Part shown: one piece after another, positions 10,252-20,941 of the stretch
Layout of the letters: every line of letters begins with the position of its first letter
How positions within the stretch are numbered: position 1 is the stretch's first letter
Assembly: GCA_013115145.1 (NCBI GenBank)
Contig: JAAPAO010000024.1
Span: 62,001-126,000, forward strand
DNA length: 64,000 nucleotides
Reading direction: 5' to 3'
DNA from: Perkinsus chesapeaki
Lineage: Eukaryota > Perkinsozoa > Perkinsida > Perkinsidae
Notes under the pieces: model-generated
The model's input: only the letters and a program-made list of their open reading frames with translations
Databases searched by the model: none
What the model was told of the DNA's origin: nothing
Program-made: the position numbers and the translations under genes

Positions 10252-13200
10252 ATGCGGAACGGAGTTCTGTATGCTACACTCGTCGGCTCCCTCACTCACT
10301 GGGTTGTTGGAGATTTACCAAGCCACTGCACTCGAGAGGACTCCGCTGGTAAAAACCTGTATGGCTTAGCACCTTGCATCAATGGCTGCTTAGGCAAATG
10401 GAGACTATATTTTCTCAAGGGGCCTGTCCCGGACTGGCGGACCAATACTGGCGGGAACTTCTGTGGGTACACGGCGATAAATAGCAATAGAGAGAACCTA
10501 GAACGAGGACAGAGGGTACGGGGAGTAACTCATTCGGTGAGCATGCAAAATGCGTGTCTAGATTGAGCAGTTGATGCATCGAAGCGATCCGAGCAGCGAG
10601 GACTTTAAAGAGCTCCTGGGTAAAGCTGCTCCTCGTGATGTTAGAGAAGCAATATGACATCAGGTATGTCAGCTGATGGGGATGTTGTTGAAGTTGAGCT
10701 GTCATTAACACAAGCAATAGAGGATGTCTATGGTGAGGCGAATGCCCATCATTTGATGGTAGGGACTCATCAGTATACTGTCATTACATAGTCGGCTCGC
10801 AATTTAGATCTTGGACCCTTCGGACCAATCAAAGAGACTTGGGTACTGGACAATGGGCTTCGACGAGTTCGTCGTGCTCAACGATTTTCACCTAACTCCG
10901 AGTGCAGGTTGGTCGGGGAGGGTGTTGTCGCACTGCGAAGGGCCCTCCTTGTAGTTGCTCGTAAAGTAGACTTGTTTGTGCGGTATCGGTGTACAGGAGA
11001 GACGGAATGTGGGAAGGACGATGATGCCGAGTCACCGTAAGTGCGAGGTTTTTTAATAGAATGAGTATTGACGCGAGCCTCAGGGATGGCACGACCAACG
11101 GGTATGTATCATACTGCGGTCAGACTTTGGTTGGGTTGTGGTCAGCTGTAGATGGCTCGAAGCAAGGCTGCGTGTGGGCCAGGAAGTCAGACATGAACGA
11201 AGCCAACAAGGTCGGCGGCGGTTAGAGTTGCTTGGCCTTCATCAAATCATCGCGTTAATTCAGATTCATAGTCTTGCTGTGCCGCACAATGAACAACACG
11301 CTGGCGGACGACCAATAAAGATACTGTCTCCCGAGTTCACTAATCTTGAAACCTCAAGGCGAGTTGGTGAAGTATTTTCGCATACCTCCGGTGTAATGGA
11401 AGTAACATTCATGGAACGAAATTAGTAAATCTAGGATCATGTGTTCAGGCTGGGAGCCAGTGGCCATTCCTTACGTCTAGCGGACGGACAAATCGGTACA
11501 GAAAAACCTACTGTTATTACCCAATGGCAAATGTCAGATACAAGGTCTATGAAACAGGACAGTTTTCAGACGAAGTTAGCTACCCTATTACTGCTGGAAC
11601 AATAGACAGGGTGAAGGGATACCAGTCTGAGGTTGTAGGCTGTAGCTATTTAGCACTTTTGATCGATGCGTTATCAGCATTCACGTCCTTTGGACCTCTG
11701 TCATACTGAGGCAGACTTTGAAGCTGATAGCATCCTTAGTACGCTGCCAGAAGGTGTCCGGGAATCCTACGATTTCAGAGACCGTTACGGATCTTACGGA
11801 AGTGAGTGATCTGTTCATAGAGGGTGCCTCCCTGGAGAAGATATCAAATTTTAGGTAGAGTGAAGAATCAAGGCCCATGTGGTGGATGCTACGCTATGGG
11901 CATTGCGGATGCAGTCCAGGGCGCCATATACAAGGACTTTACTGATATAGGAATACCAATACCAGAGGACTTCGAGCTATCTCCGCAAGGGGTAAGTGGT
12001 GTTATTCTGATGCTCAGAATCATTGCTCAACAGATACTTTCATGCAGCTATACCGCTCAGGCTTGCAATGGCGGCTTCCCAGGTAGGATCTAGGTATGCT
12101 AGGAGAGTGTAGATTGCTTTGGTATTGGCAGGGTCTGTTGGCTTTGACTTACTCGTCACCGGTATAACAACGGAACAGTGCATGCCGTAAGCCTTATGGG
12201 TCACTGTGTGTCTGTGTAGTGTGAATGCTAGCTATACGTTTGATAATGGTAAATGCAAGGCTGAGTGCTTTAGTGATGAGAGAGAAGTGTGGTATGTGAA
12301 GGAAGGCACTTATAAAGGTGAGGTTAATCCTTCTATGAGAGATGATATAGATGTCCTCAGGTGGCTTCTATGGTCGATGCAGCATGGCAAGGATAATGCA
12401 ACATATTTACAGGTAAAGAGGCTATCACCTGGAACGCACCAGGAACCGAGTGTTTCAGGCACGGTCCGATGCAAATAGCAATAGAGGCGCCAAACGGGCT
12501 CAACCCAACACGCTTTGAGACCATAGTGTCCGAGGATGTCCATCACATTGAACCTGAGCACAGCACAGCTGACCTGGTGAGATGTTATGCGTAGAGCTGC
12601 CAGTGATTCTGCACTCGACAGATTGAGATATCGATTCGCAATGCCCCGAAGAAGTTCCTGGATATTCTCAACCATGTCCACTTGAATGATGACCAGAGTG
12701 TATCACTTAGTGAAGAAAATGCTCATTTGCTACGTATGGTAGCTCACAGTACAAGTAGCAGTAGATTTGTTATTATCAGGGCATTTGTTTGTTGCACCGG
12801 GTAAGCAGCCAGAGAGGGACGGCGATGTCCATTTGAGGGTGCACGCTTCCGTCGAACCCAATAAGGACGCTTTGGAAAGGTCGCTCTCATCACTTCTATC
12901 ACAGTTCGGCTCGCATTTTAAAGTGGACCATATTGAAGCTATTGGTGGGCTCTGAATAGTCCTATTTAACCTGTTTACTTTGGCTTCAGGTTCTGAGAGC
13001 TGGGGCTATACTAATCACGCACTACTCCTTGTTGGATGGGGTGCAGAAGTTGACCCAAAGACAGGCAAAGAAGTTAAATATTGGATTGCTAAGAATTCCT
13101 GGGGCCCTAATTGGGGTAAGGGTTGCAGTACTGTGGCGATATTACGGCTTTGATTCCTTTATTAGGCCCATTTGGTGACGGTCACCTTAAACTACAGCGT

Positions 13201-13397
13201 GGCATCAATCTAGGCGGAGTAGAGGCCCAGGCTATGTCATTTCTACCTGATCCATGCAGAGGAGCTTATAGATGTAGGCTACCAGCAAACCACAATCACA
13301 TATATTGCCAGATAATGTTGATAAACATGTAGGAGGTGACCCAGAGAGGATCGCCAGGTTGCCGAGCCACGTGCGTGCGTGCTACGAGCTGGCATGA
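10252..13397 (+). CDS. Cathepsin C-like (dipeptidyl peptidase I) gene 2
   Basis: Paralogue of the preceding gene with the same intron positions. ATG 10252 begins a signal peptide ending LTHWVVG, followed by [10 protein letters not shown] with the N-terminal Asp kept. An intron of about 45 nt joins to [14 protein letters not shown]. The exclusion domain ends with [10 protein letters not shown] near 11120. The mature enzyme begins at [13 protein letters not shown] (near 11730). The active site is [13 protein letters not shown] with Cys at 11887-11889 and the cathepsin C Tyr after it; the usual Ser before Cys is Gly. Then [18 protein letters not shown], a GGFYGRCS loop, [10 protein letters not shown], and after a 45-nt intron [10 protein letters not shown] (His 13016) and WIAKNSWG (Asn 13094). 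The last exon gives [12 protein letters not shown] and a stop at 13395. The triad is intact, so it is probably active. Expected location is secreted or lysosome-like. Confidence 0.82.
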
Positions 13398-13920
13398 TAG
13401 TAGTTCATGTCGTCCTTGTTATACTTGAGCCGTTGCTATCCAGAATGCTGAATGTTTAGTTGTTATTAATATCGGCCATCCTTCTAACACTTGGCATAAG
13501 GTACGTACCTTAAGCCGCTAACACTTTAGCCGCTCGCGGGTTTGCACGCATGCACAATTTACATACTCACAATCTAGGCTGGTGCCGCCAGGCTGATGGA
13601 CCATGTTGTAATTTAATCGACAATTACCTCCGCTAAGTGGAAGGGGGTGCCGTGGGAGTGTGCCTACCAAGCACACTCCGCACTGAAAAGCCACACAACT
13701 GAAAAATGCACAACGCGCATTACTTCTTAGCGGGGCGAAGCAGATATCAGTTTCTTAACTTTGCGCTGTTGCCTACTTTTTGATTTAATATTATATTATT
13801 ATTATGTTTATCCGACAATCAGGGTTCCGGTATGTACAGAGGCAGGTAAGAATGTATAGATGGAACAGGTTAACATCTAATATGTTGCTTACTGGTTCTC
13901 GCTCAGAGGCAGGCTCATCT
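13398..13920. other. Intergenic region
   Basis: No gene seen between the cathepsin C gene and the ankyrin gene apart from one strong hairpin, listed separately, and an AT-rich run near 13780-13810. Possible untranslated exons of the ankyrin gene end near 13850. Confidence 0.6.
13655..13679. repeat. Perfect 9-bp hairpin
   Basis: GGAGTGTGC (13655-13663) and GCACACTCC (13671-13679) are exact reverse complements with a 7-nt loop (CTACCAA). It sits about 260 nt after the cathepsin C stop codon, so it could be a 3'-end element or a remnant of a small inverted-repeat transposon. Confidence 0.5.
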
Positions 13921-15097
13921 ATGGCCTTGGTAATGCTGCCATCCTTGCTGCCCTTACTCTGTTATTAGGTTATCTGTGGCGCTGGTATCGGTGGATTCTC
14001 CCTTGCGTCTCACGCGGTTACATCTCCTCATGACCATGGTAGCTCTTGTGGGTGGTTTGGGAGTAAAAGCAATAAGATGGATGAAGTGGCCGATGAAAGG
14101 GACGTCTTGAGCGATATTGATTCTCACAAGGTATTTATACCACATTTCTCTCAAATCTACGTTCAGACCGCTGCGTTCAGGCCTATACAACAGGAAGCGG
14201 CGGTGGGTGTAACATCGTGGCCAAGATGGGGGACGGCGGTAGCTCCGCTACTGAAGCCGATTCAACTCCGTCGACTAAGTCGGGAGAAGATGAGGCTATG
14301 TGGGGAGAGCTAATGGATGGAGTAGAGGCCCCTGCTGATGGAAGGATCAGGCCAACTGAGCTACACTTGGCTGCATTTAGAGGAGATATAATAGAGGCTA
14401 AGACTATCATAGATAATAAGGTAAAGAGGCTTAAGGCCCCCTTTGTAAGAGGCATGCTATTTGTTTAGGGGCATGAAGCTAATCAGGCAGATAGTGAGGG
14501 TATGACACCGTTGATGGTAGCAGTTAAGCAAGGCCATATGGATGTGGCGGAGCTGCTGTTGGGTGTTAGTGATGTTAAGGCTACAGATAAGGAGGAATGG
14601 ACAGTACTTCATTGGTAGTAGAATGCGGGGGGGATATGGATAGAGGATGGCATTATAGGGCATGTGAAGTGGGAAGATTACCGTTGGTTAAGAGGCTCTG
14701 TGAGGAGCATTCGGAGCTTATGACTATGAAGGACAAAAGGGGTCTTACGCCTTTACATGTGGGGAGGGTCATGGCTAGAGGTGTCAGAATAATCCCCCAT
14801 TAGATTGCTTGTTGGCAAGGGAATGTGGAGCTAGCTAAGATATTATTAGATCATAAGGCAGATATGAATGCATTGACCAAATGGGGCGAGACGCCATTGG
14901 TAAGCTTCGATTGTTGTTGTTGTTTTTCGTATTATCGTTATTCTCATCATCATCAGCATCACGCAGCCTTCTTTGGTCATGTTGAAGTATGTCGATTGTT
15001 ATTGGAGCGAGGTGCCGATCCTCTAGTAAAGGACAGACTACGTCGCTCGCCTAAGTCATTGGCCAGCGGCAAAGGTGTTGGTGCAGAGCTGCGGTGA
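13921..15097 (+). CDS. Ankyrin-repeat protein
   Basis: Six exons join in phase through introns of about 39-56 nt. ATG GCC TTG at 13921 is a micro-exon joined over a 39-nt intron (13930-13968) to VICGAGIGGFSLASH. A Ser/Glu-rich segment follows, then about five ankyrin repeats: PTELHLAAFRGDIIEAK, MTPLMVAVKQGHMDVAELLL, WTVLHWACEVGRLPLVKRL, LTPLHIACWQGNVELAKILL and TPLHHAAFFGHVEVCRLLL. The frame ends at 15097 after RRSPKSLASGKG. Ankyrin arrays are protein-binding scaffolds; there is no catalytic domain, so the partner cannot be named. The start may lie in an earlier exon, since splice-like sites occur upstream of 13921. Confidence 0.8.
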
Positions 15098-15425
15098 GCA
15101 CATGTGTGTAGGGGAGGAATGGTAATTGGGTTTTTAGTGATTTGTTCCGAGAAGCCATGACTGTTGGTAAGTGTTAGTGGCCTCACCAATGGAGTGAGTG
15201 CCGTATGTATGACATGATATTGATGATGACACAGCTGCCGTCTGATGGTTTATATTTTTATAACCGTCTTTCGAAGGGTTAGTAGTAGTATGAGATGCAT
15301 CGGGTTTCAGCGTTCATTCCAACTGTATTGTGTTAAGTGCGCAGGTTCAATTCCTAGTTAGTCCATTTTAATCTTCGAGGTTGTGGATTCGCACCCTCTT
15401 GATCAACACGCCCTTAGGTTTTTCA
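15098..15425. other. Intergenic region
   Basis: 328 nt between the ankyrin and M16 genes. I see no RNA gene or coding frame. It should carry the 3' UTR and the promoter of the peptidase. Confidence 0.5.
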
Positions 15426-18400
15426 ATGATTCCTGATTTACCCCGTCATCGATATCGAAATCGCTTGTCGCCCATCTATTCTCTCCTAGGCTTGGCCATT
15501 GGTGTCTGTGTGGCCCTTCAAGTGGTGGTACCTGCCTTATTTGTAACCTCTCAACCAGCAGTAGCCCAATCAGCTGCTATTGCCACTGGCTATGCTCGTC
15601 GGTCAGCCTCTAACCTGAGAGCTGGGTATAATGCTGGTAGCACTCGAGCGACTGGGGGCTATCAACCGTCATGGCTCCTTATGGGAATTGGTGCTGCCGC
15701 AATATTGGCAACGGTTGTGGTGGCGAGGAAAGGCAGTAAGAGAGGGACGGTGAGCCGACGAGCTGCTTATGATAAGGCGAACGCTGTGGTGGAAGCATCG
15801 ACCCCGCTGCCGAGGAATCCAGCTGTTAGAGTTGGGAGGCTGAGCAATGGCCTTGAGTATGTTATACAGGACCATGAGGACGCTATAGAGAGGAGAGGGG
15901 GTGTACATGCTACTCTGGAGGTACATGTTGGCAGTAGAGACGAGGGCCCTAGGGAGCAGGGAATTGCACATCTGGTGGAGCATGCTGCATTTATGGGCTG
16001 TGATAGGAGGAGGGCTGACTTTGCCAGCAAGGGAGGACAGAGTAATGCTGAGACGGACTATCATCATGTAAGCTTTGAGACTGTGATACCTGGTTTGGAT
16101 GGATTGAAGGGGGCATTGGGCCTGCTGAGACAGGCGGGATTCGAGGCTGAGATGAAAAAGGATGTAGTTGAGAGGGAGAGATTGGTGGTGCTGAGGGAGA
16201 AGGCTCAGATGGACACCCATGACTATGCGCAGGAGTGTGCGGCACTAGAGGCGTTGCATAGTGAAAATGTGTTGGGTACGCAGTTCCCTATAGGGAGTGC
16301 TGATCTAATCAGGGGATGGACGAGGGAACAAGTGAAGGGCTTTTATAAGAAGTGGTTTAGGCCTCCGAACAGCACTCTATTTATAGTTGGAGATCTTCAA
16401 GGGCGGGAAGAAGAGGTCGTATCTGAGGTTGAAGCGTGCTTCGGAGGTGTTGATGCTGGTGTAGCTCCAGTAAGGTCGCCTGTATTCCACATGTGGTCGC
16501 CTGATGCTCCGACTATCCGCATTGACCAACAGTCGAAGGACACTACTGTGGGGAGAATAACGTTAATGTCAAAGCAGGCAGTTCATCCATTAAAAACTTG
16601 GGGGGATATGCGACAGTATGTGGCTGAGGATATCGCTATAAGAGCAGTGGCGTCGAGGCTAGCAAGGTCAAGTAGGACTTTGGAGGTACCAGTTGTGGCT
16701 GAGGCTGACTGTGTGGATAGCATAAGAGAGGATTGCCGTGTCAGTAGCATACGAATTGGAGGAACTACAGTGGACGGAGCGATGCAGGGCGTTAAGGAGG
16801 CAGCTAGAGTGGTGAGTGATGTGTGTAATAAAGGTCTGGATAAGGGGGAGATAGAGGCACTTGGAGAGGACTATGTGAAGGGGTTGGAGGATATGAAGGA
16901 TGCTAGTAGTGCTGAGCAGTTGGAGATGCTAATGGACTTGCTCTTATTGGGCCATACACCAGTGGCACCGGGTGATGCGGTGAGGATGGCTAAGAGGGTG
17001 GTGAAGGGTATCACTGCTGGTGAAGTAATGGAGGGAGCTAAGAGGGTGTTTGGTGGGCTGTTGGATAATAGGCTGAGGGCTTATGCTAGTGGGAAGGGGT
17101 GGACGGAGGAGTCTATAATGGAGGCTATTAGGGAGGGGATGAAGGCTAAGGGAGAAAGACCGAAGGGTCTGGCTTTACACTGTCAGCATCTGGTACAGCC
17201 AGCTGCATCGGTGCCAAGGGTGTTGGATATTAAGAAGGATAGTGGTGTGTACCATACAGAGCTGGGCACAGGTGTTAAAGTACGAGTAATCCAGTCGAGA
17301 GGGGAGCCCGGAAGCTATAGGGTTAGGATAAGGTGGCCTGGAGGTGCATTGAAGGCCCGTAGCGCGGCCCATGCAGCTGTTGCTAGTCACGTGTTGGCAT
17401 CCCAATGGCAGCGAGCGGATGGCAGTGTGGATGCATTCATGAAGGGACACTCTTTGAGTGAACCTGTTATGGGGCAATCTCTGGAGTGGACGGAGATCAG
17501 CGTGTCGGGTGGCAAGGAGGTCGAGGCTGCTTTGGAGTTTATAAAGTATGTGTTAACCAGCCAAGTGGGGGCTGGTAGGGAAGGCTCTGTTGACATTGCT
17601 AAGGCTATAGCGAGCTTGGAGGCGTTGGGGTCTAGTCGTGGCCTGTCGATTGAAAGGGAAGGGCTGGATAGGTTGGTTGGTAGTATGTATCCCCACACTG
17701 ACATATTGAGGGAGCCTAAGGGTGTGGGGGAGGTACGAGAGGTCACCAAGGAACTCTCCTGGGTGGATGACTCGCAGCTGCAGATTGACATGGTCGGCGA
17801 CTTTCGCGCGCCACAAGAGGCCTTTGCAGCGGCTGATAAGTTCTTTGGTACTATGAAGATGATGGAAGGTAACCCAAAGGACGGCGAGGCCCGTCAAGAA
17901 CTGCCGTCGGTGGCAGACTCGTGGACAGATGCGCCTCAGCGTGTCGAGCTGCCTAAGGTGGCTAGTGATAGGGCTTTGGTGCTGCTAGGCGGAGGGATGG
18001 AAAAGCAACCAGAATGGCAAGTGGCGTTGCTGGCTGAGGAGGTCCTCAATACTGCCCTATTCAGAAGGCTTAGGGAGGAGTCTAGGCTGACCTATGATGC
18101 TAGGGGGTCCTTCTTAGTGCCTGATCGCCGGGGAACTGGCTCGGGCCACTGGACTGTGGCGGTCCATACTGACCCCGCGGACGCTGACCAATGTGTGTCG
18201 GAGGCACTACAGGTTGTTAGAGGATTTAAAAAGGTTGATGAGGCCGCACTGGCCAGGGCGAAGACATCAGTGCTGGGGCAACTATTGCAGCTTCAACAAG
18301 CCAATGCTTTCATCTTGGCTATGCTGGACAAGCCAGGTGGATTGGAGCGAATAAGCAAGGCGACCACCGAGGAAGTCGAAGATGTGTTCCAGTCTATGCG

Positions 18401-18464
18401 CACTGGCCCAAGGTCAACACACGTTGTTGTTGCTGAGGGCACTGATAGGAATGTTTCTACGTAA
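15426..18464 (+). CDS. SPP: M16 zinc metallopeptidase, plastid stromal processing peptidase-like
   Basis: An uninterrupted frame of about 1,012 codons in a region where other genes are intron-rich; ATG 15426 is the first Met in frame. Residues 1-100 form a compound leader: a basic start, a hydrophobic segment at 17-40, a Ser/Arg/Ala stretch resembling a transit peptide, and a second hydrophobic segment at 83-100. This is the architecture expected for import into a relic plastid through the secretory route. The M16 zinc motif HLVEH is at residues 182-186, in GIAHLVEHAAFMG, with the third ligand expected in the DVVERERLVVL helix. The block SNAETDYHHVSF, with its paired His, is what plant stromal processing peptidases carry rather than insulinases. 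A second, inactive M16 half covers the C-terminus. The M16 family is certain; the SPP role is inference. Its last 70 nt are duplicated near 20820. Confidence 0.85.
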   Translation: MIPDLPRHRYRNRLSPIYSLLGLAIGVCVALQVVVPALFVTSQPAVAQSAAIATGYARRSASNLRAGYNAGSTRATGGYQPSWLLMGIGAAAILATVVVARKGSKRGTVSRRAAYDKANAVVEASTPLPRNPAVRVGRLSNGLEYVIQDHEDAIERRGGVHATLEVHVGSRDEGPREQGIAHLVEHAAFMGCDRRRADFASKGGQSNAETDYHHVSFETVIPGLDGLKGALGLLRQAGFEAEMKKDVVERERLVVLREKAQMDTHDYAQECAALEALHSENVLGTQFPIGSADLIRGWTREQVKGFYKKWFRPPNSTLFIVGDLQGREEEVVSEVEACFGGVDAGVAPVRSPVFHMWSPDAPTIRIDQQSKDTTVGRITLMSKQAVHPLKTWGDMRQYVAEDIAIRAVASRLARSSRTLEVPVVAEADCVDSIREDCRVSSIRIGGTTVDGAMQGVKEAARVVSDVCNKGLDKGEIEALGEDYVKGLEDMKDASSAEQLEMLMDLLLLGHTPVAPGDAVRMAKRVVKGITAGEVMEGAKRVFGGLLDNRLRAYASGKGWTEESIMEAIREGMKAKGERPKGLALHCQHLVQPAASVPRVLDIKKDSGVYHTELGTGVKVRVIQSRGEPGSYRVRIRWPGGALKARSAAHAAVASHVLASQWQRADGSVDAFMKGHSLSEPVMGQSLEWTEISVSGGKEVEAALEFIKYVLTSQVGAGREGSVDIAKAIASLEALGSSRGLSIEREGLDRLVGSMYPHTDILREPKGVGEVREVTKELSWVDDSQLQIDMVGDFRAPQEAFAAADKFFGTMKMMEGNPKDGEARQELPSVADSWTDAPQRVELPKVASDRALVLLGGGMEKQPEWQVALLAEEVLNTALFRRLREESRLTYDARGSFLVPDRRGTGSGHWTVAVHTDPADADQCVSEALQVVRGFKKVDEAALARAKTSVLGQLLQLQQANAFILAMLDKPGGLERISKATTEEVEDVFQSMRTGPRSTHVVVAEGTDRNVST

Positions 18465-18495
18465 CAGTGTAATAACAAAGTATTGAGTAGATGAT

Positions 18496-19110
18496 ATGGA
18501 GAGAGGTGGTGGCAGAATATTAGTGTTATGATTACTGACCACAGCAACACTAAAGAGAGTAGGATCGGAGGCTATAGTTAAGCTTGAAGTCGCAGCTAAG
18601 GCCAAAGCAACTAATACTACTACGGTAGAAGTTGTGAGTAGTAATGATTATTATACTGAGATGAATCATTATCAATCATCAAGTGCAGTATAGTTATAGA
18701 CATTCCTTAGTATCTATTATCAGTGTAGTGCAGTCATCTTTAGGACCTAGCTGAGGCCGATGTCCTCATTGAGGCATTGACCACCACAGTGGTCCCTTGT
18801 CGATGCTGCTGCTGCGCTTCTGAGGTTCCGTAAGAGCATTGGCCAGTAGCTGCTGTGGTGGTCAATAAAAATGACCTAGAAAGAGCACCTTTGTCGTTAA
18901 GGTGCTGCAGCCTAGGTACACATTCTACTCTCCACTCAGCAGCTTAGCTCCTTGAAGAGCTTGTTAGCATCGACGCCTCGTCTAGTGATAAGCTTCTCAT
19001 CGTTATTCTAAACTATGCCAATTGCAGCTTATGGGGACAAAGAGGGTCATACACCAACCGGTCTGTTGGAGGTTACTCATACCAGAAACTTGGAACAGAT
19101 CTGCTGCACA
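18496..19110 (+). pseudogene. Decayed selenoprotein H plus serpin copy
   Basis: It aligns by eye with the functional pair at 20.9-22 kb. The 5' part retains ATGGAGAGAG at 18496, the basic N-terminus (GSEAIVK) and the block ADVLIEA, but the C-K-S-Sec motif is replaced by L-T-T-T and in-frame TAA and TAG codons follow. The third selenoprotein exon and the spacer to the serpin are missing. It joins directly to the serpin start, with TMPIAAYG near 19015 and TRNLEQI near 19090, and then stops. It lies directly after the M16 gene, so the ancestral order M16-SelH-serpin was duplicated as a block and this copy decayed. Confidence 0.75.
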
Positions 19111-19455
19111 AATCGTGAAAATATTATAGTGCAATATGATGATGCTCAAGTTGTTACGTAAGTAGTCAGGATTACCACGGCAAACGCCAATTAATCAAAA
19201 AAAGCCTACAGTATAACAGACTCTATATGAATACAAACGTGTAGGTCACAGGTCGTGACGTGGTCGATCCTTTAGACGTCAATTGTCTGACTTTTTGTTA
19301 ACGTGGCTTCAGTAGCTTAAGTGGCAGATACTCGTTCCAATGCTGCTTATTCTCATTAACTTGGATTTGTCTCCCACTAGAGGCCTATTTGCTTCGAGTC
19401 GGGAAATTGATTCGTAAATGTTGGTACTTGTTCTTCGTAGCGCCTTTATACTGAG

Positions 19456-20469
19456 TTGATATTATTAATAAAGAGCAGGAACAATCGTCTGGGCCTATTG
19501 TATTGGTTATTACCGTGCTTCTATTTGCTGGGGCCTTATTCGGTATCTGGTACTGAGGAGGCCCGTCATCCGACATACAGTGTTCCACCTGCCATCGGCG
19601 TCCAATCAACTCGTAACGAGTCCGGGACTTTGTTCGAGCGAAGTACATGCTATAGACACAAGCCAGTCGAACAATCTATGGGGTATCCTACATATGAAAG
19701 AATAACGATGTTGGTTAAACCTGATAGTTATGCTGATACTATGACGGTGGTCTTCCGTTCTACGTTCTATCGTATAGACGTCAACAGAAACGGTGTCAGG
19801 TTTGAGGCGGTAGACTTAGGCGACGGCGCTTGGTTGATTTATGTTGGCTACGAAAAAAATGGGAAAGAGCTCCTTCGTGCTTTAGGGTCCTATGTAGGCG
19901 CAACGCTACCTACCCCATCCGTATTATTCTATTTCAACACGAGAGCCAATAAGCTGTACTCCTCAACATTCCATCTAACTGCGGTGGATTGTTTTGACGT
20001 TGAAGAATTTTGGCCACCCACGGGGTTCCCGGCCCTTCAAAATGGTGGAGTATACCGTGGCGGGTCTTCTAGGAAACGTTGGCCATTCAAGAATAAATTG
20101 AAAATTAAGTTGGCTCTTTCTGGCACTGGCACCAGACTCCTTTTATCGTATTGGTCGAGGACGGGCAAGCTTCGGACATATGGCGAGAATGTTAATTTCA
20201 CACCCCAGCAGTATGACGGACCTGAGGGCACTACTTGGGCTATAATGGCCCCCAACCCGCACATGAATGCTCCCACTGCAGAGTTCTTGGCCCAGTGGCA
20301 GGAAGATCTGAATATTAATCTTACGAGGTTTCGTACAAATGATGGTCTTATCCCCTTTTTATATATTAACGATGACGGCAGTAAGATTCTATTTGGTGGC
20401 GAAGAAGGGTTTGTTACTCTGTGGCCGCATGGCAGGGTTCCCAAGTCGAGTAGGAATACTAAAAACTGA
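19456..20469 (+). CDS. Orphan secreted protein
   Basis: A single long frame of about 337 codons without introns, encoding a hydrophobic N-terminal segment (LLYWLLPCFYLLGPYSVSG) that looks like a signal peptide, then a mixed, mostly beta-like, Tyr/Thr/Gly-rich body with few Cys. I recognise no domain. No ATG precedes the signal segment in this frame: the frame opens after a stop at 19438, so the start codon must lie in a short upstream exon that I could not place. The gene sits between the decayed and the live selenoprotein H/serpin copies, so it was either part of the duplication or inserted into it. The function is unknown; export is inference from the signal. Confidence 0.6.
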   Translation: MILLIKSRNNRLGLLYWLLPCFYLLGPYSVSGTEEARHPTYSVPPAIGVQSTRNESGTLFERSTCYRHKPVEQSMGYPTYERITMLVKPDSYADTMTVVFRSTFYRIDVNRNGVRFEAVDLGDGAWLIYVGYEKNGKELLRALGSYVGATLPTPSVLFYFNTRANKLYSSTFHLTAVDCFDVEEFWPPTGFPALQNGGVYRGGSSRKRWPFKNKLKIKLALSGTGTRLLLSYWSRTGKLRTYGENVNFTPQQYDGPEGTTWAIMAPNPHMNAPTAEFLAQWQEDLNINLTRFRTNDGLIPFLYINDDGSKILFGGEEGFVTLWPHGRVPKSSRNTKN

Positions 20470-20814
20470 CTTCTACAGTATAATCCGGGATCAATGATGG
20501 CTCATAGTCCTTGATATGGTAACACATCCGAGTTACCTCGATTATGTATTGACTTATTTACTGGATTTTCTGTTAAGTATCGGTCACATTCAGTTATCAC
20601 ACCGCCTGTTTATTGACTGTTGCAGTTAACTTTCCTGTTGTGTTCCCTTTGGGCGCATTTTAGAGAGGATTTTACGCTCACTCACAAGGCGAAAGAGGTC
20701 ATTCTCGGTTCCTGACCATAAGGATATTAGTATAATACGCCCGCGGTCCGCACTTGCCGCCCTGCGGACGTCTCCTAGTGCACGCTGAGGCGATGCCGGT
20801 TATTCGAGGCTTCA

Positions 20815-20895
20815 GTACCGCCCCGAGGTCAACACACGTTGTTGTTGCTGAGGGCACTGATAGGAATGTTCCTACGTAATAGTGTAATAACGAAG
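20815..20895 (+). repeat. Duplicated 3' end of the M16 gene
   Basis: About 70 nt matching 18405-18475 with a few substitutions encode PRSTHVVVAEGTDRNVPT and a stop. This is the left edge of the duplicated block that carries the live selenoprotein H and serpin genes, and shows the duplication breakpoint lies inside the M16 coding sequence. Confidence 0.85.
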
Positions 20896-20941
20896 TGGGG
20901 AGAGGTGGCTGACTGTTAGTGTTAATTTTTGACGACCATAG

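Noticed and set aside
3726-13397. Cathepsin C-like genes as pseudogenes full of stops
   Set aside because: Each apparent stop falls in a GT-AG intron of about 45 nt at the same position and phase in both copies, and all catalytic motifs are kept.
15669-16245. Long antisense frames under the M16 gene
   Set aside because: Shadow frames of a strongly supported coding sequence.
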